A stretch of 37,061 nt of DNA from an uncultured Prevotellaceae bacterium (lineage in GTDB: Bacteria; Bacteroidota; Bacteroidia; Bacteroidales; Bacteroidaceae), in NCBI GenBank assembly GCA_902769705.1, contig CACXPX010000028.1:1-37061 (forward strand), read 5' to 3'. The position numbers were made by a program, and so were the translations under genes. The notes below the pieces were generated by a model. That model was not told the DNA's origin and did not search any database. It saw only the letters and a program-made list of their open reading frames with translations. Positions within the stretch are counted from its first letter, which is position 1. Every line of letters starts with the position of its first letter. Below, piece by piece: positions 32,764 through 37,061 of the stretch.

Positions 32764-33237
32764 TTAGCGATTCTTCAGTTCAGATTTGTCGATGACCACA
32801 TAAATGGTATCCACAACACGGCCTTCTCTCGCCACACCTCCGCGCAAGGGATTGGCAAAATCACGATCCAGAACCGTCACATCGTCAACGAAATAGTCAG
32901 AACGTCCACGATTCTCAAACCAATTCTTTCCCTTCACGCGATGATACTTCACTTTGATTTTCCAGCCCTCAATCTGAGCCTGATAGAGCAGTTTCACCAG
33001 CGAGTCTTGGTCGGTGCGGTCGTTGTCCAGCGAGAAGGTAAACGGTTCGCCAGCGGTGTTCATTCCGGTCTGCGTCAGGTTGAGACGGCCGTCCCATGAA
33101 TCCCAGATGAGTCCCGACTGAGCAAACTCAATCACGGTTCCCACTTTCTCACCACGCGAATAGTTTTCAGTGCAAGCAATAAGGAGTATGCCGACCACAG
33201 CCAGCATACTCCATTTCATGACATTTCTTTTCATCAT
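32764..33237 (-). CDS. Putative lipoprotein, last gene of the NfeD/QmcA operon
   Basis: A 157-residue protein with a lipoprotein signal (MKWSMLAVVGILLIAC, cysteine near residue 22). It is predicted to be membrane-anchored outside the cytoplasm. The mature part contains GTVIEFAQSGLIWDSWDGRL and WKIKVKYHRVKGKNW and ends ELKNR; similar short lipoproteins occur in other Bacteroidales, but I know no named function. Its start overlaps the stop of the qmcA gene (ATGA), so it is translationally coupled to the SPFH protein and might be a partner at the envelope. Confidence 0.78.
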   Translation of the reverse strand: MMKRNVMKWSMLAVVGILLIACTENYSRGEKVGTVIEFAQSGLIWDSWDGRLNLTQTGMNTAGEPFTFSLDNDRTDQDSLVKLLYQAQIEGWKIKVKYHRVKGKNWFENRGRSDYFVDDVTVLDRDFANPLRGGVAREGRVVDTIYVVIDKSELKNR

Positions 33238-34193
33238 TTATTGTTCTCCTTGAACAGTTCCTTGATACCAGCCAACGAACCCATCACGTTGGTGGCTTCG
33301 AAGGGCAGGTAGACGGTCTTTGTCTGCTGGTTGTGGGCCAGTTCTTCCATCATCGAGATGTACTTCTGAGCCAACAGGTAGTTGGCAGGATTGCTCGACT
33401 TGCCCACAGCTTCGGTCACCAGTTCGATGGCCTTGGCTTCAGCTTCAGCCTTGCGGATGCGAGCCTGAGCCTCACCCTCAGCATGCAGAATCTCCTGCTG
33501 CTTCACGGCTTCAGCGCGGTTGATGGTGGCAGCCTTCTCACCCTCCGACTGCAGAATCTGCGACTGCTTGTCACCCTCAGAGGTCAAGATGGCGGCACGC
33601 TTGTTTCGCTCAGCCTGCATCTGCTTCTCCATCGCATTGAGCACAGACGATGGCGGGATGATGTCCTGCAGCTCCACACGGTTCACCTTCACGCCCCACT
33701 TGTCGGTAGCATCGTCGAGCACGGCACGCAGCTTGGTGTTGATAGTGTCACGCGAAGTGAGCGTCTGGTCGAGTTCCAGCTCACCGATGATGTTACGCAA
33801 TGTTGTCTGCGTGAGCTTCTCAATAGCGTTGGGAAGGTTCGATATCTCATACACAGCCTTGAAGGGGTCCACAATCTGGAAATACAGCAGGGCGTTAATC
33901 TCCATCTGGATGTTATCCTTCGTAATCACATTCTGGCGGTCGAAGTCGTACACTTGCTCGCGAAGGTCAATCGTGTTCGAATAGGCATAGCGGCCACGCT
34001 GCAACACAACAATCTCCTTTGCCCGGTCGATGAACGGGATGATGATGTTGATACCCGGCTTCAGCGTTGCATAGTAGCGTCCCAGGCGCTCAATGATTTT
34101 CGTTTCGCTCTGAGGGATGATTACCAACGCCATCTTGGCGAAGATGATTACCAACACAACGATGGCAATCAGTACATAAGTCATAATGTCCAT
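33234..34193 (-). CDS. qmcA: SPFH-domain stomatin/paraslipin protein
   Basis: A 319-residue membrane scaffold protein. One N-terminal transmembrane segment (about 4-24, MTYVLIAIVVLVIIFAKMAL) is followed by an SPFH domain (about 25-185: VIIPQSETKIIERLGRYYAT, VVLQRGRYAYSNTIDLREQ, RNIIGELELDQTLTSRD, WGVKVNRVELQDIIPP). An Ala/Glu-rich coiled coil (about 190-260: EKQMQAERNKRAAILTSEGD) and a C-terminal helical segment complete the family layout of QmcA/SLP-2. Such proteins oligomerise and often work with NfeD and FtsH. An nfeD gene lies two genes upstream, with one small membrane protein in between, so the classic pair is present in one operon. The 134-nt gap 34194-34326 shows no promoter that I can support. 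Confidence 0.92.
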   Translation of the reverse strand: MDIMTYVLIAIVVLVIIFAKMALVIIPQSETKIIERLGRYYATLKPGINIIIPFIDRAKEIVVLQRGRYAYSNTIDLREQVYDFDRQNVITKDNIQMEINALLYFQIVDPFKAVYEISNLPNAIEKLTQTTLRNIIGELELDQTLTSRDTINTKLRAVLDDATDKWGVKVNRVELQDIIPPSSVLNAMEKQMQAERNKRAAILTSEGDKQSQILQSEGEKAATINRAEAVKQQEILHAEGEAQARIRKAEAEAKAIELVTEAVGKSSNPANYLLAQKYISMMEELAHNQQTKTVYLPFEATNVMGSLAGIKELFKENNK

Positions 34194-34326
34194 AATACTA
34201 AAATGTTTTTAAGTTTATAAATGTTATTGTTGGATTTCTTCCTTCGTTTTCTCGCCATGGCAAAGCTGAAACAAGTTTCGCTTTGCTCATTTGGCTTAAC
34301 GAAAACGTTCTTTTAATTCTTTGTTT

Positions 34327-34878
34327 TTATTGTTTGAAACGGCGGGGAAGCCGGTCGTTGCAAAGATGATGGTCGAGGAATTTCTGCTCGATGATGCCGA
34401 AAGTTTTCTCTCTCGACAGCTCCAGCCAATCGAGGGGCACCATTTCTTCCTTGCTGAGGAGTTTCTGTTTCCACTTGCTCCATAGGCTATTCTGCGCCTT
34501 CTCGTCTGTCGTTTCAGTCTTGAAGCAGGCGTAGTGTCGCCTATTGACAACCTTGTCGCAGACCTTGTCGAAGTCGTCGAACCAAACGAGTTTCTTTTTG
34601 CACAAGAACGTCGTGTAGGTTTCGATATGGTCGTCGAACACAAGCAGGAACGGATCGCGACGAGAGAAACTTTGCAACAGATTCATGATGGCGATGAAGC
34701 TAAATAAAGCAATAAAGATGATGGGCAACGCATCCAGTAAGATGGTTTTCGTTGTGAAGCCCTCTTCCTTCATGTCAATCATGATTTTGAAGAATAAGAG
34801 ACCCACAAACGCCAAGCTAAACACAACGGTGAGCATTAGCTTTGTCTTCTTCTGGTCTATCTCAACTGGCTGTTGCAT
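34327..34878 (-). CDS. STM3941-like membrane protein with two helices
   Basis: A 183-residue protein. The start (VEIDQKKTKLMLTVVFSLAF) is followed by two transmembrane segments (about 14-32 and 46-66) and a PH-like soluble part (DPFLLVFDDHIETYTTFLCK, then LVWFDDFDKV), the layout of STM3941-type proteins. In the C-terminal part VPLDWLELSREKTFGIIEQK is visible. Function is unknown. It lies between nfeD and qmcA, an insertion in the usual nfeD-qmcA order, and is preceded by AT-rich repeats at 34881-34920. Confidence 0.7.
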   Translation of the reverse strand: MQQPVEIDQKKTKLMLTVVFSLAFVGLLFFKIMIDMKEEGFTTKTILLDALPIIFIALFSFIAIMNLLQSFSRRDPFLLVFDDHIETYTTFLCKKKLVWFDDFDKVCDKVVNRRHYACFKTETTDEKAQNSLWSKWKQKLLSKEEMVPLDWLELSREKTFGIIEQKFLDHHLCNDRLPRRFKQ

Positions 34879-34880
34879 CT

Positions 34881-34920
34881 CAGATAATTATCAATTGTCA
34901 ATTATCAATTATCAATTTTA
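34881..34920 (-). repeat. AT-rich TTATCAATT-type direct repeats within an operon gap
   Basis: About four overlapping copies of TTATCAATT or TTGTCAATT fill the 42-nt gap between nfeD and the STM3941-like gene. It is similar in sequence to the gap at 32179-32210 but lies in the opposite orientation relative to its genes. Confidence 0.7.
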
Positions 34921-35370
34921 TCAGATTTTCTCCACCGTGATGATGATGCTCTCGCGGTCCACCACACGCACGTTGGTGCCGGCAGGAACAGCCTCGTCGT
35001 CCTGAGCGACAGCCTTCCAAACGTCGCCGTCAATCTGCACTCTGCCAAAGCCGCCAGCCTCGATAGCCTCAACCACCCGGCCACGCCTTCCTATCAGCGC
35101 ATCGGCATTGCTCACACGGTTCTCATCCTTGCGATGCAGATAGCGCAAAGCAAACGGACGAACCAAGAAAAGACTCAGCACCGTAAACAAGGCGAACACG
35201 CCAAGTTGAACGTAGAATCCAGCTCCGAAAGCTGCAAACACAGCTGCGAACACAGCTCCAATGGAAAAGCAGATGATGAAAAAGTCACCAGCCGTGAGTT
35301 CCAGAATCAGGCAAAGAACAGATACCACTGCCCATAACTGCCAAAGATGTTGTGCAAAATAATCAATCAT
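34921..35370 (-). CDS. nfeD: NfeD-like membrane protein
   Basis: A 149-residue short NfeD. It has hydrophobic segments at about 10-30 (LWAVVSVLCLILELTAGDFF), 33-50 and 52-72, followed by a C-terminal OB-fold domain (about 85-149: GRRGRVVEAIEAGGFGRVQI, then VPAGTNVRVVDRESIIITVE). It lacks the N-terminal serine-protease part of long NfeD proteins. NfeD pairs with stomatin-like SPFH proteins such as the product of the qmcA gene in this operon, in membrane quality control. It follows the coiled-coil/HTH gene by 55 nt. Confidence 0.88.
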   Translation of the reverse strand: MIDYFAQHLWQLWAVVSVLCLILELTAGDFFIICFSIGAVFAAVFAAFGAGFYVQLGVFALFTVLSLFLVRPFALRYLHRKDENRVSNADALIGRRGRVVEAIEAGGFGRVQIDGDVWKAVAQDDEAVPAGTNVRVVDRESIIITVEKI

Positions 35371-35425
35371 TTTTTCGTAATTTTATTTATTGGCTTAATG
35401 TTAATTCATTGTCAAACAAGAGGTT

Positions 35426-36106
35426 TTATAGCGACAGCACAAAGTCGTCCCAATCCTTCGAAGAGCCCTTCTGGCCAAACACCTTCTGATAGAGCCGGCT
35501 GCGCGTGGAAGCCACACTCTCCTTCGAATGCGCCGTGAGAGTCGCAATGTCCTTCGGCTGGATGCGCACCTTGATGAGCAGGCTCACCCGATAGTCCTGG
35601 TCGCTCATGCGATAGAGGCTGTAGAGGCGCTCGGTGAATCCCGTGTACACCGAGTTCACCACCCGTTCCAGCCGGTTCCACTCGCCCTCGCCCATGCTTC
35701 GCCCTTCGTTCATCAGCCGCTTGATCTGCAGATAGATGTCGCTCCCGAAGATGGTGGTCTCGGCCTGGCTGCGCTTCTCGCTCTCAATCTCAGCCATTCG
35801 GTTGGCATAGTCCAGTCGCGTCTTCTTCTCCTCCAGCTCCAGCCTCAGCATCGAGTTCTCGTCGCCCAGCTTGCGAATCAAGCCTTCCAGCTCGGCAATC
35901 TTCTTGCGATTCTGCTCAATTCCCTCCTGGCTCGACGACTGTTGCTCCTCTTGCATCGCGCGAACCTTATTTAATCTCTGCTGCAGGTCGAGGACTTTTC
36001 TGCGGCTGTTCTGCACGGTGAGCGCAAAAAGCAACGCATAAGTCACGATTCCTATGATGAGCAGGAACCATTCGCGGTCGGTCAATATGGTCATTGTCGT
36101 AATCAT
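35426..36106 (-). CDS. Membrane-anchored coiled-coil protein with C-terminal LuxR-like helix-turn-helix
   Basis: A 226-residue protein. One transmembrane segment (about 14-30, FLLIIGIVTYALLFALTV) is followed by a long coiled coil (about 33-125: RRKVLDLQQRLNKVRAMQEE, KIAELEGLIRKLGDENSMLR). A C-terminal HTH (about 170-215: YRVSLLIKVRIQPKDIATLT, then KESVASTRSRLYQKVFG) is of the kind found at the ends of Bacteroidetes TPR regulators. Here the sensor TPR region is absent. A membrane-tethered transcription regulator is inferred. The -7 box ends 5 nt before this ATG, so the mRNA may be leaderless; an internal ATG at 36094 is the alternative start. It is probably first gene of the operon ending at 32764. 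Confidence 0.78.
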   Translation of the reverse strand: MITTMTILTDREWFLLIIGIVTYALLFALTVQNSRRKVLDLQQRLNKVRAMQEEQQSSSQEGIEQNRKKIAELEGLIRKLGDENSMLRLELEEKKTRLDYANRMAEIESEKRSQAETTIFGSDIYLQIKRLMNEGRSMGEGEWNRLERVVNSVYTGFTERLYSLYRMSDQDYRVSLLIKVRIQPKDIATLTAHSKESVASTRSRLYQKVFGQKGSSKDWDDFVLSL

Positions 36107-36110
36107 ACCG

Positions 36111-36142
36111 CAAAGTTAAGCAAAAAAAAACGACCTTGCAAG
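36111..36142 (-). promoter_or_regulatory. Promoter of the coiled-coil/HTH-NfeD-QmcA operon
   Basis: On the minus strand -33 CTTG (36139-36142), 20 nt, -7 TAACTTTG (36111-36118). Only CGGT lies between the -7 box and the ATG at 36106. Confidence 0.65.
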
Positions 36143-36160
36143 AAATTCTGTTCTCAATAG

Positions 36161-36358
36161 TTTGCAATTTCCATTTGGATTCGCAAAAGTTAAAATATCG
36201 GTTTGCAAAACCTTGCCAGAGTTCGCAAAAGTTTGCAACCAATCCATTTCAGCCCTCATTTCAACCCTTATGTATCAATTTCTTGATTTACAACATACCA
36301 AAAGCAAATAATGTATAAAATCAACTGGTATCAGAATAAACGATGCACAGTTCGCAAA
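36161..36358. repeat. Cluster of six TTYGCAAN motifs between divergent regulators
   Basis: TTTGCAAT 36161, TTCGCAAA 36180, TTTGCAAA 36202, TTCGCAAA 36222, TTTGCAAC 36232 and TTCGCAAA 36351. The 36180 and 36222 copies extend to TTCGCAAAAGTT. Steps of 19, 22, 20 and 10 bp would put five on similar DNA faces. Confidence 0.55.
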
Positions 36359-36368
36359 TAAAAATGAT

Positions 36369-36376
36369 TATCTTTG
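36369..36376 (+). promoter_or_regulatory. Putative -7 element of the Crp/Fnr gene
   Basis: TATCTTTG, 27 nt before the ATG at 36404. No good -33 at 19-21 nt, which suggests activator help, perhaps at the TTYGCAAA cluster. Confidence 0.6.
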
Positions 36377-36403
36377 CACCAACAACATGAAGAAGATTGA
36401 TGA

Positions 36404-36979
36404 ATGGAACAGAAATTCGGTATCAATAGCATAGACATCGATGCGCTGCGCGAGTTTTTCGAGCGCGAGGGCAAGGAGGTGGAGTACCGCAAGGGCGAAC
36501 AGTTGGAGCGCGAGGGCGACCCCGCACGATGGTTCGGCTTCGTCACCGAGGGGTGCTTCAAGTACGTGACTCACGGCATCAGCGACGACAAGAAGCACAT
36601 CACATGGTTCTCGTTCGAAGGCGAATTTGCGGGCGACTATCCCAACTGCCTCGACGGACACCCTGCACAGACCACTATTGAAGCGATGGTTCCCACTCGC
36701 ATACACCGAGCGAGCGGCGAGCAGCTGATGGACTTTTTCCGTCAAGACGCTGAAAAGATGGAGTTGCGCAGTATCATAGCTGAGCATCTACTAAGACAGC
36801 GCAATCAATGCTACCTCGACCTCCACCGTGCCACAGCCCGCGAACGCTATGAGTTGCTGCTGCAGCGTTGTCCCGGTATCGTGGAGTATCTTGACTTACA
36901 AGACATCGCTTCGTTCTTGAATGTTCATCCAAATACTGTCAGCAAAATACGGCGTGACATTACGTTTGGCGGCAAATAA
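36404..36979 (+). CDS. Crp/Fnr-family transcription regulator
   Basis: A 191-residue protein. The N-terminal cyclic-nucleotide-binding-like beta roll (about 20-120) shows EYRKGEQLEREGDPARWFGF, then VTEGCFKYVTHG and WFSFEGEFAGDYPNCLDGHP. After a long dimerisation helix (DLHRATARERYELLLQRCPG) comes a helix-turn-helix (about 160-188: VEYLDLQDIASFLNVHPNTV, then SKIRRDI). No FNR-type cysteine cluster is present, and the effector is unknown. The start at 36404 fits the family; an ATG at 36387 is in another frame. It faces away from the NfeD/QmcA operon, with motif repeats between, so it may regulate that operon and itself. Two hairpins follow. Confidence 0.88.
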   Translation: MEQKFGINSIDIDALREFFEREGKEVEYRKGEQLEREGDPARWFGFVTEGCFKYVTHGISDDKKHITWFSFEGEFAGDYPNCLDGHPAQTTIEAMVPTRIHRASGEQLMDFFRQDAEKMELRSIIAEHLLRQRNQCYLDLHRATARERYELLLQRCPGIVEYLDLQDIASFLNVHPNTVSKIRRDITFGGK

Positions 36980-37000
36980 TAGTCTATAACAGGTAGAAAC

Positions 37001-37018
37001 TCTCAACCTAAGTTGAGA
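37001..37018 (+). repeat. Short perfect hairpin after the Crp/Fnr gene
   Basis: TCTCAAC, loop CTAA, GTTGAGA: seven base pairs. It has no T-run, so it is probably not a terminator on its own. Confidence 0.6.
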
Positions 37019-37023
37019 CATTA

Positions 37024-37059
37024 GCCCTTGGCATTTCTTTTTCAGATTTAGCCAAGGGC
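37024..37059 (+). terminator. Hairpin at the window edge, probable terminator
   Basis: GCCCTTGGC (37024-37032) pairs with GCCAAGGGC (37051-37059), 18-nt loop. The 3' side runs out of the window, so a T-tract cannot be checked. Confidence 0.55.
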
Positions 37060-37061
37060 CT

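Noticed and set aside
33333-34220. Open frame of 295 residues opposite qmcA
   Set aside because: It only mirrors the SPFH gene, whose motifs are clear.
1-37061. tRNA, rRNA, intact insertion sequence or integrase
   Set aside because: No cloverleaf-type GTTCRANNC context, transposase or integrase motif was seen in any frame read.

Overview
The window looks like a chromosomal segment from a member of the Bacteroidales, most likely Prevotellaceae. The evidence is: promoters of the Bacteroidota type (TTTG, 19-20 bp, TAnnTTTG) in front of most transcription units; no Shine-Dalgarno dependence; BspA-type leucine-rich surface proteins with VDLGLPSGTxWA modules and a type IX secretion-like C-terminus; a DAHP synthase-chorismate mutase fusion inside a pheA-tyrA operon; and a SusC-like signature segment in one protein. 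No tRNA, rRNA, CRISPR array or intact mobile element was seen.

Layout. 1-7611: an ATGA-overlapping pair of very large secreted proteins on the minus strand with a promoter and a terminator. 7392-8437: a gene-poor stretch holding decayed, shuffled pieces of a phage BRO-N antirepressor domain. 8438-10763: a lipoprotein and a leucine-rich-repeat protein ending in a dockerin-like module. 10784-15917: the aromatic amino acid operon (leader peptide, pheA, aminotransferase, DAHP synthase-chorismate mutase, tyrA, EamA transporter). 15996-17568: TPR protein and a small secreted protein. 17609-20513: an outer-membrane-barrel-like protein and a MuiA/DUF4139-like protein carrying a SusC-like insert. 20597-26792: inositol-3-phosphate synthase, then wecB-like, SDR, secreted hypothetical and a shortened copper P-type ATPase. 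27325-32723: a VanZ-like protein, a membrane-anchored CbbX-like AAA+ ATPase, two paralogous zinc-ribbon membrane proteins, an SPFH-GYF protein and a GYF protein. 32764-36142: a converging operon of coiled-coil/HTH regulator, NfeD, STM3941-like membrane protein, SPFH/stomatin (QmcA) and a lipoprotein. 36369-37061: a Crp/Fnr-type regulator.

The strongest find is in front of pheA. A promoter drives a 25-codon peptide whose residues 5-15 are nine Tyr/Phe out of eleven. It is followed by a hairpin ending in a U-run, and a perfect 9-nt complement to the hairpin's 5' side lies in the last codons of the peptide. This is the complete layout of a ribosome-mediated transcription attenuator for Tyr/Phe synthesis, in a phylum where I know of no well-studied example. 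The operon ends with a DMT-family transporter, a plausible aromatic exporter.

Other points of interest: a CopA-like ATPase that appears to lack its nucleotide-binding domain; a WecB-like protein lacking catalytic residues known from E. coli; a 12-copy 9-nt CTAGA array; a 22-nt-period repeat family at two loci; and two SPFH operons facing each other with zinc-ribbon, GYF and AAA+ partners that could form an uncharacterised membrane-stress module.
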